Positions 1 to 8,566 of a stretch of 64,000 bases of DNA are shown here, piece after piece. The stretch's first letter is position 1. Each line of letters starts with the position of its first letter. The position numbers and the translations under genes were made by a program. Location: NCBI GenBank assembly GCA_036258175.1, contig DATAEE010000345.1, forward strand, positions 30,544 to 94,543. The letters are read 5' to 3'. The stretch is from DATAEE01 sp036258175. Lineage in GTDB: Bacteria; Acidobacteriota; Vicinamibacteria; Vicinamibacterales; 2-12-FULL-66-21. Below the pieces are notes generated by a model. It was not told where the DNA came from and did no database searches. It was given only the letters and a program-made list of their open reading frames with translations.

Positions 1-318
1 GTCGATCCGCTGCGCGGTGAGAAACGGCCGGTCGCCCGGCTCCAGGCCGCCAATCACGAGATCTTCGACGCCGAAGCGGCCAGGAATGAGGCGCGCGTAC
101 AGGCGGCCGATGCGCACGTCCCGCTTCAGATAGTTGCTCGCGGCGCGCTCCGCGCGCCCCCGCAGCGCCGGTCCGAGATCGATCGAAAGCGTGACGATGA
201 GCATGACGGCCAGGATGGCCGCCAGGAGCGCCAGCGGACGCGTGGCACGGCGCCATCCCCGCCGGAGCCGGCCTGGTGGTGCCGGAGTTTCTGCCGCGTC
301 GCTGGCGTCCTTGTGCAC
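1..318 (-). CDS. TamB/AsmA-like outer-membrane biogenesis protein, N-terminus only
   Basis: Only the first ~106 residues are present; the rest lies left of the window. A basic cytoplasmic start is followed by one hydrophobic segment (about residues 29-48) and then a stretch typical of the start of TamB/AsmA/DUF748 proteins, with 'VRIGRLYARLIPGRFGVEDL' (a layer at residues 68-90 describing periplasmic repeats). Such proteins are inner-membrane anchored and span the periplasm, helping lipid transport or outer-membrane protein assembly. The GTG at 318 is chosen because it lies 3 bases after the biotin-carrier stop and the next methionine falls inside the membrane segment. It is last in the carboxylase run. 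The family call rests on a short fragment. Confidence 0.6.
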   Translation of the reverse strand, partial: MHKDASDAAETPAPPGRLRRGWRRATRPLALLAAILAVMLIVTLSIDLGPALRGRAERAASNYLKRDVRIGRLYARLIPGRFGVEDLVIGGLEPGDRPFLTAQRID

Positions 319-321
319 GTG

Positions 322-849
322 TTATCCGACGATGACCAGCAGCTTCCCCGCCTCGACCGAGCTCCCTTCCCGCACCTGGACGTCCTTGACCCGCCCGCCG
401 CGCGACGCCGAGAGTTCGTTTTCCATCTTCATCGCCTCGACGACCACCAGCGGCTGGCGCGGAGAGACTTCGTCGCCGGGAGCCACGAGAACGCGGACGA
501 CGCGACCGGGCATCGGCGCAGCGATCCGCTGCTCGCCCTCGGCCGCCGCCGCCGTTGATTCACCGGACCGCCGCGGCCGGCGGCCGTTGACTGCCGCTTG
601 GAGACTTCCGGACGGCAGGTGCACCATCACCTCTCCACGACCCGAAGGAGCAAGGGCGACGTCGTAGCTCGCCCCGCCCTCTTCAGGGAAGAGAAGGGAG
701 ATCCTGCCATCCGGCTCCCGGCGGGCATCGACGACGCGCACGCGTCCATCAATAATGACGTGGAACCGGTCCCCCTCGGCCGGTGACCGGCGCTCGATCG
801 CGACCGTCCGGGTGCGGCCGTTGAGGTCCACCTCGAACGTGACCATCAC
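322..849 (-). CDS. Biotin carboxyl carrier subunit of an acyl-CoA carboxylase
   Basis: A 175-residue protein whose last ~70 residues are a biotinyl/lipoyl domain with the biotinylation motif EAMKMEN (Lys141). The N-terminal ~90 residues form a short beta-rich domain like the region that joins biotin carboxylase and carrier in propionyl/3-methylcrotonyl-CoA carboxylase alpha chains. It would carry carboxybiotin between the biotin carboxylase encoded just upstream and the carboxyltransferase two genes up. Its ATG overlaps the biotin carboxylase stop by four bases, indicating translational coupling. In effect a split alpha subunit: carboxylase and carrier are separate genes here. Confidence 0.9.
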   Translation of the reverse strand: MMVTFEVDLNGRTRTVAIERRSPAEGDRFHVIIDGRVRVVDARREPDGRISLLFPEEGGASYDVALAPSGRGEVMVHLPSGSLQAAVNGRRPRRSGESTAAAAEGEQRIAAPMPGRVVRVLVAPGDEVSPRQPLVVVEAMKMENELSASRGGRVKDVQVREGSSVEAGKLLVIVG

Positions 850-2363
850 GAACGGACCCCTTCGAGGCGCGCCGCGCGCTTCCAGGCGCTGTCCTTCGGA
901 GCGCCGGTACTCGTTGCCGCGCCCGCGGGCCGCAGGTTGAAATACGCGTCGAGCGCGGCGGCCATCGCTGCGAGCTCTTCCTCCGCCTCGGACACAGACG
1001 CGAACGGCTCAGTGCGCTCTTCGAGGACGCGATCCAGATACGTGGTGTCGAAGCGCGCCCGCTCGAAATCCGGCTGCGCCAGAAGCCACCGGAAAAAGGG
1101 AACAGTCGTTCTGACCCCGAGCACCTGATACTCGGACAAGGCCCGGCGCAGCCGCGCAATGGATTCTCCGCGGTCCGCGCCCCATCCGATCAGTTTCGAG
1201 ATCATCGAGTCGTAGAACACTGGCACGGCGGATCCGGCAGCGACGCCGCTGTCGTCCCGTATGCCTGGTCCTGACGGGCTGCGCAGCGCCACGATCGTTC
1301 CGGGCGACGGCAGGAACCGCCGATCCGGATCCTCGGCGTAGATGCGGCACTCAATGGCGTGACCACGTGGAGTAATCGTCTGTTCGGGGTCGAGATCCAG
1401 CGCTTCGCCCCGCGCAATCCGGATCTGCCATTGGACGAGGTCCACTCCCGTCACCATCTCCGTGACCGGATGCTCGACCTGCAGGCGGGTGTTCATCTCA
1501 AGGAAGTAAAACCGGCCGGCCGCGTCGAGCAAGTACTCGATGGTCCCGGCGTTCGTGTAACCGACGGCGCGTGCAAGCGCGGCCGCCTGCGACGTCATGG
1601 CGCGCCTGAGCTCGGGCGTCACGACCGGCGACGGCGACTCTTCGACGACCTTCTGATGTCGGCGCTGGATCGAACACTCGCGCTCGACGAAGGCCACGAC
1701 CGTTCCGTGGTGATCGCCGAGGAGCTGGACTTCGACGTGACGGGGACGTTCGAGCCGCCGCTCGAGATAGATCGCCGGATCACCAAACGCGGATCCTGCC
1801 TCGCCGCGCGCAGCGCGCACTGCACTCTCCAGGTCGGCGGGCGCCAGCACGGTGCGCATCCCCTTGCCGCCGCCGCCGGCTACCGCTTTGACGAGCACTG
1901 GATATCCCATGCGGCGTGCCGCGTCGGCGATGACCTCGATCCGGACCTCCGGGCTGAACGGCTCCTCGCTACCTGGAACGACGGGAACGCCAGCTCGACT
2001 CGCTGCCTGGCGCGCAGCGGTCTTGCTGCCCATCAGTGTGATCACTTCCGGTTTCGGTCCAATGAAGATCAGCCCGGCGTCCCGGCACGCGCTCGCAAAG
2101 GCCGCGTTCTCCGCGAGGAATCCGTAGCCGGGATGGACGGCAGCAGCTTGGGAACGCCGGGCGATCTCGACTAACCGATCGATGCGGAGATAACTCTCAG
2201 CAGCGGGGCTGGGGCCCACGTGCTGCGCTTCGTCGGCATAGCGCACGTGCACGGCGTCCCGATCGCAGTCGGAGTAGACCGCGACGCTCTGAAGACCCAG
2301 CTCGCGGCACGCACGCATGACGCGTACGGCGATCTCCCCGCGGTTGGCCACCAGAATCTTCAT
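846..2363 (-). CDS. accC: Biotin carboxylase subunit of acyl-CoA carboxylase
   Basis: 505 residues, a little longer than E. coli AccC (449). The N-terminal pre-ATP-grasp domain carries HPGYGFLAEN (77-86); the ATP-grasp domain has the glycine-rich loop GGGGKGM (163-169) and EMNTRLQVEHPVTE (289-302). It performs ATP-dependent carboxylation of biotin using bicarbonate. Flanked by carboxyltransferase and carrier genes, it probably serves a propionyl-CoA or other acyl-CoA carboxylase rather than the housekeeping acetyl-CoA enzyme, since the neighbouring carboxyltransferase is the single-chain PCCB type. The ATG at 2363 begins the canonical MKILVANRGEIA start, 32 bases after the carboxyltransferase stop. 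Confidence 0.94.
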   Translation of the reverse strand: MKILVANRGEIAVRVMRACRELGLQSVAVYSDCDRDAVHVRYADEAQHVGPSPAAESYLRIDRLVEIARRSQAAAVHPGYGFLAENAAFASACRDAGLIFIGPKPEVITLMGSKTAARQAASRAGVPVVPGSEEPFSPEVRIEVIADAARRMGYPVLVKAVAGGGGKGMRTVLAPADLESAVRAARGEAGSAFGDPAIYLERRLERPRHVEVQLLGDHHGTVVAFVERECSIQRRHQKVVEESPSPVVTPELRRAMTSQAAALARAVGYTNAGTIEYLLDAAGRFYFLEMNTRLQVEHPVTEMVTGVDLVQWQIRIARGEALDLDPEQTITPRGHAIECRIYAEDPDRRFLPSPGTIVALRSPSGPGIRDDSGVAAGSAVPVFYDSMISKLIGWGADRGESIARLRRALSEYQVLGVRTTVPFFRWLLAQPDFERARFDTTYLDRVLEERTEPFASVSEAEEELAAMAAALDAYFNLRPAGAATSTGAPKDSAWKRAARLEGVRS

Positions 2364-2395
2364 GGAGACTTTTGGATTCTAGCACTTAGGGCTGG

Positions 2396-3937
2396 TTACA
2401 GAGGGATGTTCCCGTGCTTCTTGGGCGGGTTCTTGTCGCGCTTGTTTTCGAGGCTCGCCAACGCCGCGATCAGCTTCGGCCTCGTGGTTCGTGGCGGGAT
2501 GATCTCGTCGACGAATCCGCTTGAGGCGGCGACATATGGATTCGCGAACTTCTCGCGGAACTCCGAAACCTTTTGCGCCCGCAGCGGCGCGGGATCGCTC
2601 GCCTGATCGAGCTCGCGCTTGTACAGAATGTTGACCGCCCCCTCGGGGCCCATGACCGCGATCTCGGCGCTGGGCCACGCGTAGTTGAAGTCAGTCCTGA
2701 TGTGCTTGCTCGACATGACGCAGTACGCGCCGCCGTACGCTTTTCGCGTGATGACCGTGACTTTCGGCACTGTCGCCTCGGCGAACGCGTAAAGCAGCTT
2801 GGCGCCGTGACGGATGATCCCGCCGTACTCCTGCCGCGTGCCGGGAAGGAACCCTGGCACGTCTTCGAAGGTCACGAGCGGGATGTTGAACGCATCGCAG
2901 AACCGCACGAATCGGGCGCCCTTGACCGATGCGTCGATGTCGAGCGTGCCCGCGAGGATCGCCGGCTGGTTCGCCACGATGCCGACCGATCGACCACCAA
3001 GCCGCCCGAACCCCACGACGAGGTTCCGCGCGTAGTGCCGGTGCACCTCCAGAAACACGCCGTCGTCCACGACCGCCTGAATCAGCGTATGCATGTCGTA
3101 CGGCTGGTTCGGTGAATCCGGCACGAGGCGATCGAGCGCGTCATCCTCGCGATCGACGGGATCGCTGGATTCGACGCGCGGGGCGTCTTCCATGTTGTTG
3201 CTCGGCAGGAATCCCAGCAGCTCGCGAATCAGCTGCAGGCACTCTCGATCATTCGGCACAGCGAAGTGCGCGACACCACTCACCTCGTTGTGCGTCATCG
3301 CGCCGCCAAGCTGCTCCTTGGTGACGTCTTCGTGCGTCACGGTCTTGATCACGTCCGGCCCGGTGACGAACATATAGCTCGTCCCCTCGACCATGAGGTT
3401 GAAGTCCGTGATGGCCGGCGAGTAGACGGCGCCGCCGGCGCACGGCCCCATGATCGCGGAGATCTGAGGAATGACGCCGGAGGCGAGGGTGTTCCGAAGA
3501 AAAATCTCGGCGTAGCCGCCGAGCGACAGCACGCCTTCCTGAATCCGGGCGCCGCCGGAATCGTTTAGGCCGACGATCGGCGCTCCGATCTTGAGCGCCA
3601 GATCCATGATCTTCACGATCTTCGCGGCGTTGGTCTCCGACAGCGATCCGCCGAACACCGTAAAGTCCTGGGCGAAGGCACACACCTGACGGCCGTCGAT
3701 CCGTCCATGGCCCGATACGACGCCGTCGCCCGGGATGATCTGATCTGCCATTCCGAAGTCGCGGCAGCGATGCGTAACGAGCTTGTCGACTTCCTCGAAC
3801 GTCCCGGGATCGAATAGCAAATCGATCCGCTCGCGAGCGGTCAGCTTTCCGCCATCGTGCTGCCGCTTGAGGCGCTCTTCGCCGCCGCCGAGCTCGGCCC
3901 GTCGTTCCAGATCGGCGAGCGTCTTACGCGTATCCAT
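2396..3937 (-). CDS. Acyl-CoA (propionyl/methylcrotonyl-type) carboxylase, carboxyltransferase subunit
   Basis: 513 residues of the single-chain carboxyltransferase family (PccB/MmdA type) with both crotonase-like halves. The N-terminus has the usual LADLERRAELGGG and 'KLTARERIDLLFD' start; oxyanion-hole glycines are visible in SGGARIQEGV and in AGGAVYSPA, and the C-terminal half contains PGFLPGTRQE and KAYGGAYCVM. It transfers the carboxyl from carboxybiotin to an acyl-CoA, most likely propionyl-CoA giving methylmalonyl-CoA; substrate is inferred from the family. It is the first carboxylase gene in a run with biotin carboxylase and carrier. The start ATG at 3937 gives MDTRKTLADLE. Confidence 0.93.
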   Translation of the reverse strand: MDTRKTLADLERRAELGGGEERLKRQHDGGKLTARERIDLLFDPGTFEEVDKLVTHRCRDFGMADQIIPGDGVVSGHGRIDGRQVCAFAQDFTVFGGSLSETNAAKIVKIMDLALKIGAPIVGLNDSGGARIQEGVLSLGGYAEIFLRNTLASGVIPQISAIMGPCAGGAVYSPAITDFNLMVEGTSYMFVTGPDVIKTVTHEDVTKEQLGGAMTHNEVSGVAHFAVPNDRECLQLIRELLGFLPSNNMEDAPRVESSDPVDREDDALDRLVPDSPNQPYDMHTLIQAVVDDGVFLEVHRHYARNLVVGFGRLGGRSVGIVANQPAILAGTLDIDASVKGARFVRFCDAFNIPLVTFEDVPGFLPGTRQEYGGIIRHGAKLLYAFAEATVPKVTVITRKAYGGAYCVMSSKHIRTDFNYAWPSAEIAVMGPEGAVNILYKRELDQASDPAPLRAQKVSEFREKFANPYVAASSGFVDEIIPPRTTRPKLIAALASLENKRDKNPPKKHGNIPL

Positions 3938-3966
3938 TCAGCATTCAGCAATCAGCATTGAGCATG
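3938..3966. repeat. Short TCAGCATT-like tandem repeat between carboxylase and transaldolase genes
   Basis: The spacer upstream of the carboxyltransferase gene consists of three imperfect 8-9 base copies of (T)CAGCATT (cagcatt, cagcaatcagcatt, gagcat). Such low-complexity dispersed strings are common between genes in some Acidobacteriota and Planctomycetota. No function can be assigned. Confidence 0.5.
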
Positions 3967-3972
3967 ACCGCG

Positions 3973-4626
3973 TCACACCTTCGCCGCTTGCGCCTTTTCC
4001 CAGTCCTTGAGGAATTTTTCGAGCCCGATGTCGGTCAGCGGGTGCTTGAACATCGCCTCGATGATAGCCGCGGGACACGTACAGATATCGGCTCCCATGC
4101 GCGCCGCTTCCACGACATGAAGCGGATGGCGGATGCTCGCGACGAGAATCTCCGTGCGGAAGTCATACTGCGTGTAGATCTCGACGATCTGCCGGACCAG
4201 GTCCATCCCGCCCGTTGCGATATCGTCGAGCCGGCCGACGAACGGGCTGACGAACGTCGCGCCCACCTTCGCGGCGATGAGCGCCTGCGTCGGCGAGAAC
4301 ACGAGCGTGACATTGACCCGCGTCCCCTCTTCCGAGAGCCGCTTGCACGCCTTGACGCCATCCTTGGTGAACGGCACCTTGACGACGATGTGCTCGTCGA
4401 TGGCCGCCAGCTCGCGTCCTTCGCGGAGCATCCCATCCGTATCGGTGGCGACCACCTCGGCGCTGACCGGACCTTGCACCATCCGGCAGATCTTTTTCAG
4501 GATGTCGCGCGGATCGCCGCTCTCTTTCGCGAGCAGCGACGGGTTCGTCGTAATGCCGTCAATGATCCCGAGCGGGACCAATGCTTCGATTTCCTTGAGG
4601 TTGCCCGTATCGATGAAGAGCTTCAT
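3973..4626 (-). CDS. tal: Transaldolase (short, TalC/FSA-like type)
   Basis: 217 residues, the size of short transaldolases and fructose-6-phosphate aldolases. It starts MKLFIDTGNLKEIEAL, has TTNPSLLAKE (27-36), and places the Schiff-base lysine in VVKVPFTKDG (Lys83). It moves a dihydroxyacetone unit between sugar phosphates in the non-oxidative pentose-phosphate pathway; an FSA activity cannot be excluded from sequence alone. The ATG overlaps the stop of the FAH-family gene by four bases, so the two are probably translated together. Confidence 0.92.
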   Translation of the reverse strand: MKLFIDTGNLKEIEALVPLGIIDGITTNPSLLAKESGDPRDILKKICRMVQGPVSAEVVATDTDGMLREGRELAAIDEHIVVKVPFTKDGVKACKRLSEEGTRVNVTLVFSPTQALIAAKVGATFVSPFVGRLDDIATGGMDLVRQIVEIYTQYDFRTEILVASIRHPLHVVEAARMGADICTCPAAIIEAMFKHPLTDIGLEKFLKDWEKAQAAKV

Positions 4627-5390
4627 AACGCCTCCACTGGGTTCGACAGCTCGCCGACCCCACCGACTGTGATCGTAACCAGATCGCCGGGTCGAATGGG
4701 ACCAATACCTGAAGGCGTCCCGGTCGAGATGACATCTCCGGGCAGGAGGGTCATGACCGAGGACACGAACGCGACCAGCGTCGGAATGTCGAAGATGAGT
4801 TCGCGCGTCGACGACGATTGACGCCGGTCGCCGTTGACCCAGCCTTCGACCGTGACCTCGCGGCCGGGGAAGCCCAGGTCAGCGACGGCGATGCACGGCC
4901 CGACAGGCGCAAAGGTGTCGAAGCCTTTGGCACGCGTGTACTGAACGTCCTTTGCCTGCAGCTCGCGCGCCGTCACGTCGTTCACGCACGTCAAGCCGAG
5001 CACGTACTCGTGCGCCTGCGACGCTGGCACGCGGTACGCCCGCCGCCCGATGACCACGCCGGCTTCGGCTTCGTGATCGACGCGTCCCATCGCCGGCGTG
5101 ACGCGGATGGCCTCGCCCGGGCCGACGATCGCGGTCGACGGCTTGATGAACATCATCGGTTCTTTCGGCAGCGGCTTGTTCTGCTCGGCCGCGTGATCCT
5201 TGTAGTTCAAGCCGATGGCGACGATCTTCGACGGTACGACCGGCGGCAAGAACCGCGCCGTCTTGCTGTCGATCGAATCTTCCTCACGGAGGCCTTCGAA
5301 CGGCGTGCCGCTTGCGAGCCGCCACTTGCCGTCCCGCTCGACCGCGTAACGGGGCGCGCCGCCGTAGTCGATGCGATAGATGCGATGCAT
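4623..5390 (-). CDS. Fumarylacetoacetate hydrolase (FAH) family protein
   Basis: 255 residues of the FAH/2-hydroxyhepta-2,4-diene-1,7-dioate isomerase family. GLNYKDHAAEQ (60-70) and FIKPSTAIVGPGE (81-93) are hallmark motifs, DHEAEAGVVIG (105-115) supplies metal-binding acidic residues, and PGDVISTGTPSGIG is the conserved C-terminal loop. Members hydrolyse or decarboxylate oxo-acids, often oxaloacetate or acylpyruvates; the substrate cannot be told here. It begins directly after the stop of the fibronectin-type lipoprotein gene and overlaps transaldolase. Confidence 0.9.
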   Translation of the reverse strand: MHRIYRIDYGGAPRYAVERDGKWRLASGTPFEGLREEDSIDSKTARFLPPVVPSKIVAIGLNYKDHAAEQNKPLPKEPMMFIKPSTAIVGPGEAIRVTPAMGRVDHEAEAGVVIGRRAYRVPASQAHEYVLGLTCVNDVTARELQAKDVQYTRAKGFDTFAPVGPCIAVADLGFPGREVTVEGWVNGDRRQSSSTRELIFDIPTLVAFVSSVMTLLPGDVISTGTPSGIGPIRPGDLVTITVGGVGELSNPVEAL

Positions 5391-6428
5391 TCAGCGGGCG
5401 ATCTCTTCCACGCGAGCCTGCGCGCTGACATTCGGCGGCGTGGCGTTGTCCACGGCGACGACCACGTAAACGTAGCGCACGCCCGGTTTCACGTTCTCAT
5501 CGCGGAACGTCGTGTCGCGGATCGGATCCGGGGTGAGACGGGTCAGTTTCTCACCTGGCGCCTCACCACGCAAGACCAGATACCCACCGAGATCCGGCTC
5601 GGTGTTCGCGTCCCAGATCAGACTGATGACCCCTTCACCCCCCACCACCGTCAGGCCCGTCGGCGCTGCGGGCGCAAACGTGTCCCGAGGCGTTACGCAC
5701 GCGGGAGCCGAGCTCTCGCTTTCGACGAACGCTGATTCGGCCCCCGCCAGCGCGCGCACGACGTAGCAGCGCTCCGAGCCGAACGCGAGCCTTGCGTCAG
5801 TGAACGGTGGCGCCTTCAGGGGCGCGGGGTTGATCGGAGACGCGCCGTCCACGCCATCCTTCGTTTCGTAGACGTTGTAGCCGCTCGACGGCGGCGTCGA
5901 CGGGAGCCACTCGACGGTGATCGCCTTCGCGTCGTGCTGTGCCCGGACGCCTGCCGCAGGCGACGGCGCCTCAGCGAGGCTCACGACCGCGCGCGGCGAC
6001 GCCGGACCGCGAGTACTGCCGCGCCGGCTGACGGCAACGGCGACGTAAACCCTGACCGCCCCCGTATCTTGCTGCGGCGCGACCTGCTCTTCCAGCGTCG
6101 CCCGTTCTCCAGGTACGGGTTTATCCAACGTCGCGACAACCGAGGCTTTCTGGAGAAACGCATCACCGGCGGGTGCTTCTTCGGCCTTCGCCACGGTCAG
6201 CGCATACACCTCGACGCGGCCGAGATCGGCGGGCGTCGAACCGTCAGTATTGGCGGCGGGCGGTGTAAAGACCAATCGAACCGTGCCGGCCGTCCGGCGC
6301 GCGGTGAAGTCCTGAAGACCGGCCGGCACACGCCGAAGTGGCGCGAGCGGAGGGCCCTTCTTGCCGCAGGCGGCACACGCGAACGCGAGCGCCAGGAGCA
6401 GCAGGCGCAAAGCCCGGAGACGGCTCAC
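5391..6428 (-). CDS. Lipoprotein with fibronectin type III-like domains
   Basis: 345 residues with a classic lipoprotein signal: LALAFACAAC, lipidated Cys21, followed by GKKGPPLAP as in small LptM-like lipoproteins. The remainder reads as about three beta-sandwich modules (roughly 30-130, 135-235, 240-345) of fibronectin III character, with phrases such as WLPSTPPSSGYNVYE and LIWDANTEPDLGGYLVLRG. It is probably anchored to a membrane facing the periplasm as a binding or scaffold protein. It overlaps hslU by four bases, an odd partner for a cytosolic protease, so co-transcription need not mean shared function. Confidence 0.8.
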   Translation of the reverse strand: MSRLRALRLLLLALAFACAACGKKGPPLAPLRRVPAGLQDFTARRTAGTVRLVFTPPAANTDGSTPADLGRVEVYALTVAKAEEAPAGDAFLQKASVVATLDKPVPGERATLEEQVAPQQDTGAVRVYVAVAVSRRGSTRGPASPRAVVSLAEAPSPAAGVRAQHDAKAITVEWLPSTPPSSGYNVYETKDGVDGASPINPAPLKAPPFTDARLAFGSERCYVVRALAGAESAFVESESSAPACVTPRDTFAPAAPTGLTVVGGEGVISLIWDANTEPDLGGYLVLRGEAPGEKLTRLTPDPIRDTTFRDENVKPGVRYVYVVVAVDNATPPNVSAQARVEEIAR

Positions 6429-7816
6429 AGAATGTACCGGGACAGATCCTCGTCGCGGACGATGTCCGCGAGCATCCGATCGACGTACGCCGCATCAATC
6501 GTGATCGACTTGGTTTCGAGATCGGGCGCCTCGAACGAGATCTCGTCGAGCAGCTTTTCCATCACCGTATGCAGGCGCCGGGCGCCGATGTTTTCGGTGC
6601 GCTCGTTCACGATCGCTGCAAAGTCCGCGATTCGCGCGACGGCGTCATCGCGGAAGCGGAGCGTCACGCCTTCGGTTTCGAGCAATGCCAGGTATTGCTT
6701 GATGAGCGCTCCCTTCGGCTCCGTGAGGATGCGGACGAACTCCTCCCGGCCCAGCGCCTCCAGTTCCACGCGAATCGGAAACCTGCCCTGTAGCTCCGGG
6801 ATGAGGTCCGACGGTTTGGCGACGTGGAAGGCGCCGGCAGCGATGAACAGGACGTGATCAGTCCGAACGATTCCGTGCTTGGTGTTGACCGTCGTCCCTT
6901 CCACGATGGGCAGGATGTCGCGCTGCACACCTTCGCGGCTGACGTCCGGCCCATGCGAACCTTCGCGGCCCGCGATCTTGTCTATTTCGTCGAGAAAGAT
7001 GATGCCGGTCTGCTGCACGCGTTCGACTGCGGCGCGTGACACCGACTCCATGTCCACGAGCTTTTGCTCTTCTTCGAGCGTCAAATGCTGCAGCGCTTCG
7101 GGCACGGGGACCCTGCGTCGGCGCGAGCGTCCCTGGAACATGCCCGGCAGCATGTCCTTGAGATTGATGTCCACCTCTTCGACCGAGGAGCCGGCGATGA
7201 TCTCGAAGGATGGGAACGCCTTCTCACGGACCTCGATCTCGACCTGCTTGTCGTCGAGGCGGCCGTCGCGCAGTTGCTCGCGCAGCTTTTCACGCGTCTT
7301 GCTGTACGAAGCTTTAGGATCCGCCGGACCGACCGTTGCCTCGGCGGCGATCTCCTGGTCAGGCGTCGGCGGCAGCAGCAAATCGAGGAGTCGATCTTCC
7401 GCGTGGCGCCTCGCCTTCTCACGAATCTCCGAGGCGCGTTCTTCCCGTACGAGGTCCACCGCAATCTCGACGAGGTCCCGGATCATCGACTCGACGTCGC
7501 GGCCGACGTAGCCGACCTCTGTGTACTTCGAGGCCTCGACCTTGAGGAACGGCGATTGGGCCAGCTTCGCAAGACGCCTCGCGATCTCGGTCTTGCCGAC
7601 ACCGGTCGGGCCGATCATCAAAATGTTCTTCGGCGCGACCTCCTCGGCCATCTCCGGCGCAAGCTTCTGCCGCCGCATGCGGTTGCGCAAGGCGATCGCC
7701 ACGGCCCGCTTCGCCTGCGCCTGGCCGATGACGTACTTGTCGAGCTCGGCGACAATCTGCCGCGGCGTGAGCGCCTCCACGCGCGACGCGGTCGTCTCCG
7801 GTAGATAGATCGCCAT
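6425..7816 (-). CDS. hslU: ATP-dependent protease ATPase subunit HslU
   Basis: 463 residues, normal for HslU. The start has LTPRQIVAELDKYVIGQ, Walker A is GPTGVGKT (69-76), Walker B is IIFLDEIDK, and the family-specific intermediate domain with DMLPGMFQGRSRRRRVPVPEA is present. The end, RDEDLSRYIL, matches the HslU tail that inserts into HslV to activate it. It unfolds substrates for HslV in the cytoplasm. hslV lies 10 bases upstream. Confidence 0.97.
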   Translation of the reverse strand: MAIYLPETTASRVEALTPRQIVAELDKYVIGQAQAKRAVAIALRNRMRRQKLAPEMAEEVAPKNILMIGPTGVGKTEIARRLAKLAQSPFLKVEASKYTEVGYVGRDVESMIRDLVEIAVDLVREERASEIREKARRHAEDRLLDLLLPPTPDQEIAAEATVGPADPKASYSKTREKLREQLRDGRLDDKQVEIEVREKAFPSFEIIAGSSVEEVDINLKDMLPGMFQGRSRRRRVPVPEALQHLTLEEEQKLVDMESVSRAAVERVQQTGIIFLDEIDKIAGREGSHGPDVSREGVQRDILPIVEGTTVNTKHGIVRTDHVLFIAAGAFHVAKPSDLIPELQGRFPIRVELEALGREEFVRILTEPKGALIKQYLALLETEGVTLRFRDDAVARIADFAAIVNERTENIGARRLHTVMEKLLDEISFEAPDLETKSITIDAAYVDRMLADIVRDEDLSRYIL

Positions 7817-7826
7817 GGACTCGCTT

Positions 7827-8354
7827 TCAGATCTCTTCGATGGTCAGGTTCGAATTCGTGTAGATGCAGATTTCCGCGGCCGTTTTCATCGCCTCTTCGG
7901 CGATCGCGTGGGCATCGAGCGACGTATGACGCGCGAGCGCCTTTGCCGCTGCCATCGCGTACGGACCGCCCGAACCGATCGCAATTATCCCGTCGTCCGG
8001 CTCGATGAGATCGCCGGTGCCGGACAGGAGAAACGTCACGGATTTGTCGAGCACGATGAGCATGGCCTCGAGCCGGCGCAAGACACGGTCGGTGCGCCAG
8101 TCCTTGGCCAACTCGACCGCCGATCGCTCCAGGTTGCCGCGATATTGCTCGAGCTTCGCTTCGAACCTCGCGAAGAGCGAGAACGAGTCGGCAGCCGAGC
8201 CGGCGAACCCGGCGAGGACGCGGTCGTTGTACAGACGCCGGATCTTGCGCGCGCCGTGTTTGACGACGGTAGCCCCGAACGTCACCTGACCGTCGCTGGC
8301 CATCACGGCCCGCCCGTTATGACGTACGGCGAGGACGGTCGTCGCGCGGTGCAC
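7827..8354 (-). CDS. hslV: ATP-dependent protease proteolytic subunit HslV
   Basis: 175 residues. The nucleophile is the first threonine of ATTVLAVRHNG after removal of a short propeptide; GDGQVTFG-like ASDGQVTFG, GFAGSAADSF and the C-terminal TNSNLTIEEI are characteristic. The frame stays open to a GTG at 8372, but the GTG at 8354 (reading V-H-R-A-T-T) fits the normal HslV N-terminus and follows a GGAAAA stretch, so it is preferred. Forms the two-ring peptidase capped by HslU. First gene of the minus-strand run. Confidence 0.95.
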   Translation of the reverse strand: MHRATTVLAVRHNGRAVMASDGQVTFGATVVKHGARKIRRLYNDRVLAGFAGSAADSFSLFARFEAKLEQYRGNLERSAVELAKDWRTDRVLRRLEAMLIVLDKSVTFLLSGTGDLIEPDDGIIAIGSGGPYAMAAAKALARHTSLDAHAIAEEAMKTAAEICIYTNSNLTIEEI

Positions 8355-8566
8355 TTTTCCGGATACTAACACGCGAAAATGGGATCGGCTCGACGCGTCC
8401 GCGCGTACAGGCGGGGTGACACCCGGGGCCTTTCAGAGGACAAGAACCGGGGCTATCTCCTTGATTTCACGCGGAAATCCGGCTACTTTCGCGGTATACG
8501 TCCTGGCAGTAGAGTTGCTTTCTGCTTCCAAAGCGGTCCTCTTCTGGTCCGCCAAGGAGTTTCGAG
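8355..8566. promoter_or_regulatory. Divergent intergenic region between hslV and the PEGA protein gene
   Basis: 212 bases without a gene. For the rightward gene a weak sigma-70-like pair TTGATT (8461-8466) and TACTTT (8484-8489), spacing 17, is visible, with an AAGGAG ribosome site at about 8553. For hslV a TAGTAT box sits just before the chosen start. These are eye calls without experimental support. Confidence 0.3.

Noticed and set aside
3958..4821. Long plus-strand frame opposite transaldolase and the FAH-family gene
   Set aside because: Antisense shadow; the minus strand has both families' catalytic motifs and an ATGA overlap.
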